A stretch of 64,000 bases of DNA, taken from assembly GCA_900469345.1 (NCBI GenBank), contig UBWZ01000013.1, positions 1 to 64,000 of the forward strand. Reading direction: 5' to 3'. The position numbers and the translations under genes are program-made. Below, one piece after another: positions 55,150-63,592 of the stretch. Origin of the DNA: Hyphomicrobiales bacterium. GTDB lineage: Bacteria > Pseudomonadota > Alphaproteobacteria > Rhizobiales > Rhizobiaceae. Below the pieces are notes generated by a model, which was given only the letters and a program-made list of their open reading frames with translations, was not told the DNA's origin and did not search any database. Positions within the stretch are counted from its first letter, which is position 1. Each line of letters begins with the position of its first letter.

Positions 55150-56153
55150 TGGTGGCTTCCTTGGATCGAACGATTGCGACGCCGTCCTTCACAAGGCGTA
55201 TGGCCGATCGCGGCGTGATCGGCGTGCTCGCCATCCTGGTCGCAGGCCTCGCCGGCTATCTTCTGATGCCCAACAACCTTGCGCTGCTGACCCAGATGAT
55301 TGCGGTAGCGATGCTGGTTCTGTCGATCGATCTTGTGACCGGCTATTGCGGCGTGGCGACGCTTGGCCATGCGGCGCTGTTCGGCGCTGGCGCCTATGGT
55401 GCGGGGATCGCCGCGGTGCATTTTGGCATTACCGATCCGGTCGCCATGACGGCGGTCGGCCTGCTGGCCGGCGCCGCTGCCGGGTTGGTGTCGGGGTTCG
55501 TCATCCTGCGGGCCCATGGCCTTGCCCAACTCGTGCTGTCGATCGCCGTGATCCACCTTTTTCATGAGGCGGCCAACAAGGCCTCCGGCTGGACCGGCGG
55601 CAGCGACGGGCTGTCGGCCATCACTCCCGACGCCTTCTTCGGCGCCTTCGAGTTCGATCTCTGGGGCGTCACTGCCTACGCCTACGGCGTCATCCTGCTT
55701 GCCGTCGTCTTCCTGGCTCTGCAGATCCTGGTGCGCTCGCCCTTCGGCATGCTGGCCCGTGGCGTCCGGCAGGACCAGATCCGCATCGCCGCCATGGGGG
55801 CGTCGTCGCATTCCGTTCTGTTGCGCATGTATGTGATCTCGGGCGCCGTGGCCGGTGTCGGCGGCGCGCTTTCGGCCATCTCCACCCAGGTCGTCGGCCT
55901 GGACAGCCTGTCCTTCACGCTCTCGGCCGAAGCTCTTGTCATGCTCGTGCTCGGCGGCACAGGGTCCCTCTACGGCGCGATGATCGGCACGGTCGTCTTC
56001 ATGCTGTTCGAAGACACGCTATCGGCCGCCAATCCTTTTCACTGGCTGACGATCGTCGGTGCGCTGCTGATCGCCGTCGTACTGTTTGCGCCAAAGGGGC
56101 TCTACGGCAGCGCCGCTGCGTTTGCAGGCCGTGTGCGCAGGAGGCCCGCATGA
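55149..56153 (+). CDS. branched-chain-type ABC transporter permease (LivM-like)
   Basis: A 334-residue inner-membrane protein with about nine helices. Typical LivM blocks are DLVTGYCGVATLGHAALFGA (about 60-79) and VMLVLGGTGSLYGAMIGTVV (about 263-282). The ATG at 55149 shares a base with the preceding stop. It partners the LivH-like permease. Confidence 0.88.
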   Translation: MVASLDRTIATPSFTRRMADRGVIGVLAILVAGLAGYLLMPNNLALLTQMIAVAMLVLSIDLVTGYCGVATLGHAALFGAGAYGAGIAAVHFGITDPVAMTAVGLLAGAAAGLVSGFVILRAHGLAQLVLSIAVIHLFHEAANKASGWTGGSDGLSAITPDAFFGAFEFDLWGVTAYAYGVILLAVVFLALQILVRSPFGMLARGVRQDQIRIAAMGASSHSVLLRMYVISGAVAGVGGALSAISTQVVGLDSLSFTLSAEALVMLVLGGTGSLYGAMIGTVVFMLFEDTLSAANPFHWLTIVGALLIAVVLFAPKGLYGSAAAFAGRVRRRPA

Positions 56154-56914
56154 AGTCTTTGTTCGAGGTCCGCAATCTCAACAAGAAGTTCGGCGGCCTC
56201 GTCGTCACCAACGACGTGTCGATCTCGATGGCGCCTGGCGACCGGCTGGCGCTGATCGGTCCCAATGGTGCGGGCAAGACCACCTTTATCAACCTTGTCA
56301 CCGGCAACCTGCAGCCGGATTCAGGGGACGTGACGCTTGGCGGCGAAAACGTCACGCGTCTGGGGCCGGCTTCCCGGGTGCATCGCGGGCTAGTGCGGTC
56401 CTTCCAGGTGACGCGCCTGTTTCAGGACATGACCCCCGAGGAACATGTCGCGCTTGCCGTTCTGCAGCGCGAGGGCCACTCGGGCCGCATGTTCGGCCAC
56501 TATTCCGGCCGCGCCGAGGTGATGGACGAGGTCAGTGCCATTCTTGATCGGCTCGGCCTGTTTGATCTGCGCCATCTCAAGGTTCGGGAGATCGCCTACG
56601 GGCAGCAACGCCTTCTGGAAATCGCCATGGCCATGGCGTTGAAGCCGAGAGTCCTCTTGCTCGACGAGCCGGCCGCCGGCGTGCCGCAGTCGGAGACGGC
56701 GCGGATCGAGGCGGCGCTCGCCAGCCTGCCGGCCGACCTAGCCATCCTGATGATCGACCACGACATGGATCTGGTTTTCCGCTTCGCCAAGAGGGTCGTG
56801 GTGCTGGCGGCGGGCACCGTGATCTTCGATGGTCTGCCGAAAGACGTGACGCAGAATGCCCGCGTGCGGGAAGCCTATCTGGGGAGTTACGCCGATGCCG
56901 GCAGCGCCGCTTGA
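56150..56914 (+). CDS. branched-chain-type ABC transporter ATP-binding protein (LivG-like)
   Basis: A 254-residue ATPase with Walker A GPNGAGKTTF (about 38-47) and Walker B VLLLDEPAAGVPQSE. The signature region reads AYGQQRLLEIAMAMALKP, a common LivG variant without the full LSGGQ. It overlaps LivM by four bases and extends 20 bases into the LivF-like gene. Confidence 0.88.
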   Translation: MKSLFEVRNLNKKFGGLVVTNDVSISMAPGDRLALIGPNGAGKTTFINLVTGNLQPDSGDVTLGGENVTRLGPASRVHRGLVRSFQVTRLFQDMTPEEHVALAVLQREGHSGRMFGHYSGRAEVMDEVSAILDRLGLFDLRHLKVREIAYGQQRLLEIAMAMALKPRVLLLDEPAAGVPQSETARIEAALASLPADLAILMIDHDMDLVFRFAKRVVVLAAGTVIFDGLPKDVTQNARVREAYLGSYADAGSAA

Positions 56915-57611
56915 GATCCGCAACCTTTCGGCGGGATATGGCCCGACGCGGGTGATCGAGGACATGTCTTTTTCGGTTGCGGCCGGCCATCGCCTTGCCG
57001 TGCTCGGGCGCAACGGGATGGGCAAGACCAGCCTTTTTGCCACGCTTGCCGGACAGACGCGGCGTTTCAGCGGCGAGATCCGACTGGGCGAACGCGACAT
57101 CTCCAGGGATCCGAGCGCCGCACGGGCGCTCGCCGGTCTGGGCTACGTGCCGCAGACGCGCGACATCTTCCCGACGCTGAGCGTCGAAGAAAACCTTTTC
57201 GTCGGCCTGAAGCGCCGTCCGAAGACGGCCATCGACGAGGCCTATTCGATGTTCCCGCGCCTCAAGGAGCGGCGTCGCAACCTGGGCGGCCAGTTGTCGG
57301 GCGGCGAGCAGCAGATGTTGTCGACCGCCCGCACGATCCTGGGTCAGCCGAGTGTGCTTCTGCTCGACGAGCCGCTTGAAGGTCTGGCCCCGGTCATCTG
57401 CGAAGAGCTGATGGCGGTGTTTTCCACGCTGGCGAAGAGCGGCGAGATGACCATTCTGCTCGTCGAGCAGCGCATTCAGGCCGCGCTCGACTTCGCGGAT
57501 TCTGTCGTGATCCTCGAGCGTGGGCGGATCGCCTGGCAGGGCAACCCGGAAGCGTTGAAGGCAGATCATTCAGCGATCGACCGCTTGCTTGGCGTCGGCG
57601 GGCTTCACTAG
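56895..57611 (+). CDS. branched-chain-type ABC transporter ATP-binding protein (LivF-like)
   Basis: A 238-residue ATPase with Walker A GRNGMGKTSL (about 38-47), signature LSGGEQQMLSTARTILGQP and Walker B VLLLDEPLEGLAPVICEELM. I choose the ATG at 56895, inside the end of the LivG-like gene. It completes the five-gene importer that follows the pca genes. Confidence 0.89.
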   Translation: MPAAPLEIRNLSAGYGPTRVIEDMSFSVAAGHRLAVLGRNGMGKTSLFATLAGQTRRFSGEIRLGERDISRDPSAARALAGLGYVPQTRDIFPTLSVEENLFVGLKRRPKTAIDEAYSMFPRLKERRRNLGGQLSGGEQQMLSTARTILGQPSVLLLDEPLEGLAPVICEELMAVFSTLAKSGEMTILLVEQRIQAALDFADSVVILERGRIAWQGNPEALKADHSAIDRLLGVGGLH

Positions 57612-57629
57612 CTTGAACACGTGATGCAT

Positions 57630-57657
57630 CTAGTATATTTTTGCAGAAAGATACTAG
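57630..57657. promoter_or_regulatory. inverted-repeat operator of the toxin-antitoxin pair
   Basis: CTAGTAT (57630-57636) and ATACTAG (57651-57657) form a perfect 7-bp inverted repeat around a T- and A-rich centre. The right arm runs into the AGGAG ribosome-binding site of the antitoxin gene. Antitoxins of this type usually repress their own promoter at such a site. Confidence 0.6.
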
Positions 57658-57666
57658 GAGAGATCG

Positions 57667-57921
57667 ATGTCCCTGTCCTACATGAGCAGCGCCTCCTTCA
57701 ACCAGAATCCCAGCAAGGCCAAGCAGGCCGCCAAGGATAGTCCCCTGGTGATCACCGATCACGGCAAGCCTACCCATGTCCTGGTGAGCTACGCCGAGTT
57801 CGAGGCGAACTGGAAGAAGCCGAAGACTGCGCTTGAAGCGCTCTATGATCCCAATGCTACGATTGACAAGGATTTCGATCCTCCAAGGTTGAGTTTCGAG
57901 GGCCGAAAGATCGAGTTCTGA
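57667..57921 (+). CDS. Phd/YefM-family antitoxin
   Basis: An 84-residue protein. The N-terminal half (SSASFNQNPSKAKQAAKDSP, then VVITDHGKP-like LVITDHGKPTHVLVSYAEFE) is the Phd/YefM DNA-binding fold, and the C-terminal segment, ending LSFEGRKIEF, should bind the toxin. AGGAG precedes the ATG by 6 bases. It is 2 bases upstream of a PIN-domain toxin gene and an inverted repeat overlaps its leader, the pattern of an autoregulated type II module. Confidence 0.85.
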   Translation: MSLSYMSSASFNQNPSKAKQAAKDSPLVITDHGKPTHVLVSYAEFEANWKKPKTALEALYDPNATIDKDFDPPRLSFEGRKIEF

Positions 57922-57923
57922 CG

Positions 57924-58343
57924 GTGTTCCTCTTCGACACCAATGTGGTTTCGGCATCGCGGCGGGCCGACAAGCAGGATATGTCCTTCCGGATGAATAT
58001 GGATCGGATTGCGAGCCAGGACAGCTTTCTTTCCGCCGTCACAATCATGGAGCTGAGCTTTGGTGCCCAGTTGCAGCGGGGCCGGGATGCGGCATTCGCG
58101 ATTGAACTGGAGACCTGGATAACCGGAGTTGTCCTCGTCAACTATGCTGGCCGCATCCTCTCGTTCGATACCCCGATCGCGCTTCGCACCGGCAGCCTGC
58201 CGACGCCGAACAAGGGACCGACGGCCGATGCGATGATCGCGGCCACGGCTTTGCATCACGGCCTGACGATGGTGACCCGCAATGTCGCCGACTTCAAACC
58301 CTTCGGCGTCCGTTGTCTCGATCCGTGGAGCACTTCCGCCTGA
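57924..58343 (+). CDS. PIN-domain ribonuclease toxin (VapC-like)
   Basis: A 139-residue protein with the four acidic PIN residues D5 (FLFDTNVVS), E43 (TIMELSFG), D102 (TADAMIAATA) and D123 (TRNVADFKPF). VapC-type toxins cleave RNA, often tRNA or rRNA. It starts with GTG 2 bases after the antitoxin stop. The partner is Phd-like rather than a VapB swapped-hairpin protein, a combination known among PIN toxins. Confidence 0.87.
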   Translation: MFLFDTNVVSASRRADKQDMSFRMNMDRIASQDSFLSAVTIMELSFGAQLQRGRDAAFAIELETWITGVVLVNYAGRILSFDTPIALRTGSLPTPNKGPTADAMIAATALHHGLTMVTRNVADFKPFGVRCLDPWSTSA

Positions 58344-58427
58344 TCCCCTCCGGCGGCGAGAGCGCCGTTGACCCCGACGGGACCCATGGTCTAACCACGG
58401 GCGACCGAAACGGGACGAAGCAACCAC

Positions 58428-59735
58428 ATGGCCATACCACTGCCCGCCGAGCGGATCGAATACATCGTCGAGGGCGGCCACAAGCTCGCCGGCTCCATCA
58501 CCCCTTCCGGAAACAAGAACGCGGCGCTTCCGATCATCGCCGCGGCGCTTCTGACGGACGAGCCGGTGGAGCTCACCAACGTGCCGCGGATCCGCGACGT
58601 CGAGGCGCTGGTGCAACTGCTGGTATCGCTTGGTGCCGAAGCCGACTGGACCGGCCAGAACACGCTGCGCATCCACGCCCGCGACATTCGCCCCGCGTCG
58701 CTCGATCCCGATCTCTGCTCGCGCATCCGCGCCTCCATCCTGCTGGCAGGGCCTGTTCTCGCCCGCTGCGGCGAGGTCGTCCTGCCTCCGCCGGGCGGCG
58801 ACGTGATCGGGCGCCGGCGCCTCGACAGCCACTTCCTGGCGCTTCGCCAGCTCGGCGCCGAAATTTCGATGAACGGGTCCTATGTGTTCAAGGCGCAAAA
58901 GCTGAAGGGCGCGGACGTGTTCCTCGACGAGCCCTCCGTCACGGCGACCGAAAACGCCCTTTGCGCCGCGGTCGCCGCCGAAGGCACCACCATCCTCAGC
59001 AATGCCGCTTCGGAGCCCCACGTCCAGGATCTCGCGCATTTCCTGGTCGGCATGGGCGCCAGCATCGAAGGCATCGGCACCAACTGCCTGACCGTCCACG
59101 GCGGTCGCCCGCTGCATGGCACCAGCCATCGGATCGGGCCGGACCATATCGAGGTCGCCTCGCTGATCGGACTGGCAGCCGTCACCGACTCCGACCTCAG
59201 GATCGTCGATGCGGGCGTCCAGCATCTGCGCTCGACGCTGATGGCGTTCGAGCGGTTGGGCGTTCATTGCGAGATCGACGGCAATGATCTCCTCGTTCCG
59301 CCCGACCAGGCCAAGCGTGTCGAACCGGACTTCGGTGGCCACGTGCCGAAGATAGAGGACCAGCCCTGGCCCGCCTTTCCGGCCGACGCCATGTCGATCG
59401 CCATCGTGACCGCCACCCAGTGCGACGGCATGGTTCTGATGTTCGAAAAAATGTTCGAATCGCGGATGTTCTTCGTCGACAAGCTGATCGCGATGGGCGC
59501 GCGGATCGTTCTCTGCGACCCGCACCGGGCGGTGATCTCCGGTCCGTCGAAACTGAAGGCAGCGCGGCTGGAAAGTCCCGACATCCGCGCCGGCATGGCG
59601 ATGCTGATCGCCGCGATGGGCGCCGAGGGGACCTCGACCATCAACAACGCCCAGCAGATCGAACGCGGTTACGAGCGCATCGACGAGCGGCTGAATGCGA
59701 TCGGCGCCCGGATCCGCCGCGTTCCCGCCCGCTGA
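58428..59735 (+). CDS. UDP-N-acetylglucosamine 1-carboxyvinyltransferase-like protein with Asp at the catalytic Cys position
   Basis: A 435-residue EPSP-synthase-fold enzyme related to MurA: SGNKNAALPI near residue 28, FPADAMS with the general Asp, and DIRAGMAMLIAA near the C-terminus with the PEP-binding Arg. The loop that holds Cys115 in E. coli MurA here reads PPGGDVIGRRRLD with D125. An Asp at this position keeps activity and blocks fosfomycin alkylation in mycobacterial MurA, so resistance is predicted if this is an active MurA. It may be a second, specialised paralogue, since it stands alone between a toxin-antitoxin pair and modABC. Confidence 0.82.
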   Translation: MAIPLPAERIEYIVEGGHKLAGSITPSGNKNAALPIIAAALLTDEPVELTNVPRIRDVEALVQLLVSLGAEADWTGQNTLRIHARDIRPASLDPDLCSRIRASILLAGPVLARCGEVVLPPPGGDVIGRRRLDSHFLALRQLGAEISMNGSYVFKAQKLKGADVFLDEPSVTATENALCAAVAAEGTTILSNAASEPHVQDLAHFLVGMGASIEGIGTNCLTVHGGRPLHGTSHRIGPDHIEVASLIGLAAVTDSDLRIVDAGVQHLRSTLMAFERLGVHCEIDGNDLLVPPDQAKRVEPDFGGHVPKIEDQPWPAFPADAMSIAIVTATQCDGMVLMFEKMFESRMFFVDKLIAMGARIVLCDPHRAVISGPSKLKAARLESPDIRAGMAMLIAAMGAEGTSTINNAQQIERGYERIDERLNAIGARIRRVPAR

Positions 59736-59832
59736 ACCGGCCGCGCTGGCGACACTCGATCCTGAGGCCTGACCATCAATTTCCGGCGTGATATTTTCGT
59801 GAACATAACGCTAGAAAAACTCGCGGTGACCG

Positions 59833-59850
59833 ATATATTCATACGTATAT
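59833..59850. promoter_or_regulatory. possible ModE-type molybdate operator
   Basis: ATATA (59833-59837) and TATAT (59846-59850) form an inverted repeat with an 8-base gap, flanked by CG on the left and CACG on the right. It is 24 bases upstream of the modA start and resembles the TATA-rich dyads bound by ModE. A CGTGATAT at 59787-59794 repeats the complement of the right flank. Confidence 0.4.
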
Positions 59851-59873
59851 CACGCCACCGTCGAGGGTTTTCC

Positions 59874-60647
59874 ATGCTGTTTCGTCCTGCGCACGTCTTT
59901 CGCCACGCCATTGCCGCCTTAGCGATCCTGATCGCCGGTTCCGCTCTTCCCGCCTTCGCGCAGGAGAAGGTGACGGTGTTCGCCGCAGCCAGCATGAAGA
60001 ACGCGCTCGATAATGCCAACAAGGCCTGGGGCCATGAGGTGACCGTGTCCTACGCGGCGAGCTCAGCGCTCGCCAAGCAGATCGAGGGCGGCGCGCCTGC
60101 CGATGTGTTCATTTCGGCAGACCTCGACTGGATGAAGTATCTCTCTGACAAGAAACTGGTAAAGGACGATACCCGGAGCGATTGGCTGGGAAACCGGATC
60201 GTCCTGGTGGCGCAGAAGGATGCCGTGAAGCCGGTGGAAATCAAGCCCGGCTTCGATCTGGCCGGACTTCTCAAGGGGGGCAAGCTCGCTATGGGTGAGC
60301 CCAAGTCAGTGCCTGCAGGCAAGTATGGCAAGGCAGCGCTCGAAAAGCTCGGCGTCTGGTCGTCGGTGGAGAAGGATGTGGCGAGTGCGGAAAGTGTTCG
60401 CGCAGCGCTTGCATTGGTCTCACGTGGTGAAGCGCCTTACGGGATCGTCTACCAGACCGATGCAGCGGCCGATCCCGGCGTCTCCGTGGTCGGCACGTTT
60501 CCGGATGACAGCCATCCGCCGATCATCTATCCAGTCGCCATCCTGAGCGAAAGCAAATCTCCGGATGCTTTGGCCTATCTCGACTATCTGAGATCCGCGA
60601 AGGCTGCTCCCTTCTTCGAGAAGGAAGGCTTTACGGTTCTGAAGTAA
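59874..60647 (+). CDS. modA: molybdate ABC transporter, periplasmic binding protein
   Basis: A 257-residue ModA with a signal peptide ending LPAFA-QEK at about residue 30. The mature start VTVFAAASMKNALD, the SSALAKQIEGGAPADVFISAD block and YGIVYQTDA match the molybdate/tungstate-binding fold. I choose the ATG at 59874 with GAGGG upstream; a longer frame runs through the operator region. Confidence 0.92.
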   Translation: MLFRPAHVFRHAIAALAILIAGSALPAFAQEKVTVFAAASMKNALDNANKAWGHEVTVSYAASSALAKQIEGGAPADVFISADLDWMKYLSDKKLVKDDTRSDWLGNRIVLVAQKDAVKPVEIKPGFDLAGLLKGGKLAMGEPKSVPAGKYGKAALEKLGVWSSVEKDVASAESVRAALALVSRGEAPYGIVYQTDAAADPGVSVVGTFPDDSHPPIIYPVAILSESKSPDALAYLDYLRSAKAAPFFEKEGFTVLK

Positions 60648-60701
60648 GCCAGTGCGTGAGGCTCCCGCTGTGTGAGGAGCCGCTGGCCTGGAGATCCGCG
60701 T

Positions 60702-61403
60702 TTGGAATGGCTTTCCCTGAGCGACGAGGAATGGACGGCGATCCGGCTCAGCCTCTGGGTGTCGAGCATCGCGATGCTGGCCAGCCTGCCGCTCGGCGTG
60801 CTCACCGCATACGTTCTGGCGCGTGGAAACTTCTGGGGCAAATCCCTGCTCAACGGGCTCGTACATTTGCCCTTGATCCTGCCGCCGGTGGTCACCGGTT
60901 TCCTGCTGCTGCTGGTGTTCGGCCGCCGCGGGGCGGTGGGGTCGTTTCTGGACCAGTATCTCGGCATCGTCTTCTCGTTCCGATGGACGGGAGCCGCGCT
61001 TGCCTGCGCCGTCATGGGATTTCCGCTGATGGTGCGGTCGATCCGCCTTTCCATCGAGAATGTCGATCGAAAGCTCGAGGAGGCGGCGGGCACGCTTGGG
61101 GCAAGTCCGGCCTGGGTGTTTGCGACAGTGACGCTGCCGCTCATTCTTCCGGGTGTCATTGCAGGCATGATCCTGTCCTTCGCCAAAGCCATGGGTGAAT
61201 TCGGCGCGACGATCACCTTCGTTTCCAACATCCCGGGCGAGACCCAGACGCTGTCGGCGGCCATCTACACCTTTACGCAGGTTCCTGGCGGCGATGCGGG
61301 TGCCATGCGGCTCACCCTCGTGGCTATCGCCATATCGTTCGGGGCGCTGCTTGCCTCGGAATGCCTCGCGCAACTGGTCGGCAGGCGGGTCCACGTTCAA
61401 TGA
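60702..61403 (+). CDS. modB: molybdate ABC transporter permease
   Basis: About 233 residues with five to six helices, [20 protein letters not shown] at about 55-74 and the EAA loop [20 protein letters not shown]. The TTG at 60702 has GGAG 9 bases upstream and gives the usual N-terminus; a GTG at 60672 would add ten residues. The stop overlaps modC. Confidence 0.9.
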   Translation: MEWLSLSDEEWTAIRLSLWVSSIAMLASLPLGVLTAYVLARGNFWGKSLLNGLVHLPLILPPVVTGFLLLLVFGRRGAVGSFLDQYLGIVFSFRWTGAALACAVMGFPLMVRSIRLSIENVDRKLEEAAGTLGASPAWVFATVTLPLILPGVIAGMILSFAKAMGEFGATITFVSNIPGETQTLSAAIYTFTQVPGGDAGAMRLTLVAIAISFGALLASECLAQLVGRRVHVQ

Positions 61404-62467
61404 CGCAAGGCAGGCTGATCGTTAAGGTGCGGCAGACGCTTGGCAGCTTTTCGCTGGTCGCCGAGTTTCAGGCGGAGGGCGGCGTCACTGCACTTTTCGG
61501 GCGCTCGGGATCCGGAAAGACGTCGCTGATCCGCGCCATTGCCGGCCTGTCGCGTCCACAGCACAGTCATATCTCGATCGGAGACGACGTTCTTCTCGAC
61601 ACGGCGCGCGGGATCTTCGTGCCGAGCCACCGGCGCCGGTTCGGCTACGTTTTCCAGGACGCCCGGCTGTTTCCGCATCTCTCGGTGCGGCAAAATCTCG
61701 GCTATGGGCGATGGTTTGCAGGCAGTCGGTCCAAGGAGGGCGAATTCGATCGGGTGGTGGACATGCTGGGGATCGGCCAGCTGCTGGAGCGGCGGCCGGA
61801 CAAGCTCTCGGGTGGGGAAAAGCAGAGGGTGGCAATTGGCCGGGCCCTTCTTTCGTCGCCACGGCTGCTTTTGATGGACGAGCCGCTGGCGGCACTGGAC
61901 GACGAACGCAAGGCGGAAATCCTTCCCTATCTGGAGCGCCTGCGCGACGAGAGCGCCATTCCCGTGATCTATGTCAGCCACGCCGTTGCGGAAGTCGCGC
62001 GTCTGGCGGACCGCGTGGTGATGCTGGACAATGGCCGCATCGAGGCGATCGGCACGCCGGCCGACGTCTTTTCCCGCGCCCTCGATCGTCGTGATGCCGG
62101 CGCGGTACTGAGCGGAGAAGTGATCGCGGTCGACCCCGCTCACCGGCTTGTCACCGTGGGCCTTTCCGGCGGCAAAATCCTTGTGCCCAATGCGGATGTC
62201 GAGCCCGGCCGGAAAGTCCGGCTGCATCTGCCGGAGCGGGACGTGCTGGTCGCCACGCGTCGTCCCGAAGGCCTCAGCGCACTCAATATCCTGGAAGGCA
62301 GCGTTGCGGGAATAGAACCCGATGGCGAGGGAATGGTGCGCATCCGCATCCTCTGCGGCGCGGACTGCATTCTTGCCCGCATCACCGCGCTCTCCGTGGA
62401 AAGGCTGGATCTGAAGCTGTCCTTGCCGGTCTTTGCGATCGTCAAGACCGTTGCCCTGCAGCGCTAG
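61400..62467 (+). CDS. modC: molybdate ABC transporter ATP-binding protein
   Basis: A 355-residue ATPase with Walker [12 protein letters not shown] (about 34-44), signature [19 protein letters not shown], Walker [21 protein letters not shown], and a C-terminal molybdate-binding Mop-like domain (about 290-355). The ATG overlaps the modB stop (ATGA). Confidence 0.92.
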   Translation: MTQGRLIVKVRQTLGSFSLVAEFQAEGGVTALFGRSGSGKTSLIRAIAGLSRPQHSHISIGDDVLLDTARGIFVPSHRRRFGYVFQDARLFPHLSVRQNLGYGRWFAGSRSKEGEFDRVVDMLGIGQLLERRPDKLSGGEKQRVAIGRALLSSPRLLLMDEPLAALDDERKAEILPYLERLRDESAIPVIYVSHAVAEVARLADRVVMLDNGRIEAIGTPADVFSRALDRRDAGAVLSGEVIAVDPAHRLVTVGLSGGKILVPNADVEPGRKVRLHLPERDVLVATRRPEGLSALNILEGSVAGIEPDGEGMVRIRILCGADCILARITALSVERLDLKLSLPVFAIVKTVALQR

Positions 62468-62569
62468 GCATGGCGTCAGACACAGGCTTTCCTGCATTGA
62501 CCCCGGCTCCGGGACAGGGGATGTATAGCGGCGTTGCGACGCTGCCGAACATCTCTCCAAGTGAAATCC

Positions 62570-63592
62570 ATGCCGCCTGAAGACAGAAAGAAAAGCCGCG
62601 TCACGCTCCTCGATGTCGCGCGCCGCGCCGGCGTCTCCCGGGCTACGGCGTCGCTGGTCATCCGCAAGAGCCCACTGGTCGGCGCCGACACCCGCTTGCG
62701 GGTCGAAGAGGCCATGCGCGAGCTCGGCTATGTCTACAACATGGGCGCGGCGCGGCTACGGGCTGAACGCAGCCATACGGTAGGCGTTATCGTTCCCAAC
62801 CTCACCAACCCCTTCTTCGCAGAGCTACTGTCCGGCATAGAGGCGGTCGTCGATGCGGCCGGCATGGTGGTGCTGCTCGCCAACAGCGGCGATCATCCCG
62901 AGCGCCAGGATATGCTGATGCGGCGGATGCGCGAGCATGGGGTGGATGGCGTCATCCTCTGCCCGGCCGCCGACACGAAACCCGAACTGCTGGAGCGCGC
63001 CCTCGACTGGCAGCTTCCTGTAGTCCAGGTGCTGCGGCATATCTCCGCCGAAATCGACTATGCCGGTGCCGATTACGCAGGCGGGATGCAGCAGGCGGTG
63101 GACTATCTGGCCTTGCTCGGCCACCGTCGCATCGCCTTTGCCGTGCACGGTCCGGTCCACTCGGCCTATCGCGAACGGACGGACGGTTTTCGAGCCGCCA
63201 TGCAAGAGCGGCAACTCGATCCCGGGATAATCGTCCGCGTCCCCGACGCGACCGCGTCCATTCCGTCGGCAGCTCCGCTGCTCTTTGACGCGGGGCCTCG
63301 GCCGACCGCTGTCATCTGCTTCAACGATGTGGTTGCGCTTGGCCTTTCCGCCGGCTTGCACGATATGGGACTGAGGATCGGGGAAGACTTTTCCCTCGTC
63401 GGTTTCGACGACGTCACGGATGCGGAAACCATGCGGCCGCGTCTGAGCTCTGTGGCGACCGCGCCGGTGACGATCGGGGAAAATTCCGCGCGTCTGCTTC
63501 TCGATCGGTTGGCCGAACCTGCGGGCCCTGCGCGGCGCATGGTGACGGAGACGCATCTGCATATCCGTCAGTCCTGCGTTTCCGTTGCCTGA
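62570..63592 (+). CDS. LacI-family transcriptional regulator
   Basis: A 340-residue regulator with helix-turn-helix TLLDVARRAGVSRATASLVI at about 12-31, hinge helix AARLRAERSHTVGVIVPN, and a periplasmic-binding-like effector domain ending in HLHIRQS. I choose the ATG at 62570. It is 100 bases after modC in the same direction, but nothing adjacent looks like its target; LacI regulators mostly sense sugars. Its last 25 bases overlap the converging LysR gene. Confidence 0.85.
   Translation: MPPEDRKKSRVTLLDVARRAGVSRATASLVIRKSPLVGADTRLRVEEAMRELGYVYNMGAARLRAERSHTVGVIVPNLTNPFFAELLSGIEAVVDAAGMVVLLANSGDHPERQDMLMRRMREHGVDGVILCPAADTKPELLERALDWQLPVVQVLRHISAEIDYAGADYAGGMQQAVDYLALLGHRRIAFAVHGPVHSAYRERTDGFRAAMQERQLDPGIIVRVPDATASIPSAAPLLFDAGPRPTAVICFNDVVALGLSAGLHDMGLRIGEDFSLVGFDDVTDAETMRPRLSSVATAPVTIGENSARLLLDRLAEPAGPARRMVTETHLHIRQSCVSVA

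Noticed and set aside
56150..56914. degenerate ABC signature in the LivG-like ATPase as evidence of inactivity
   Set aside because: LivG-type ATPases commonly carry a variant such as YGQQR here; Walker motifs are intact.
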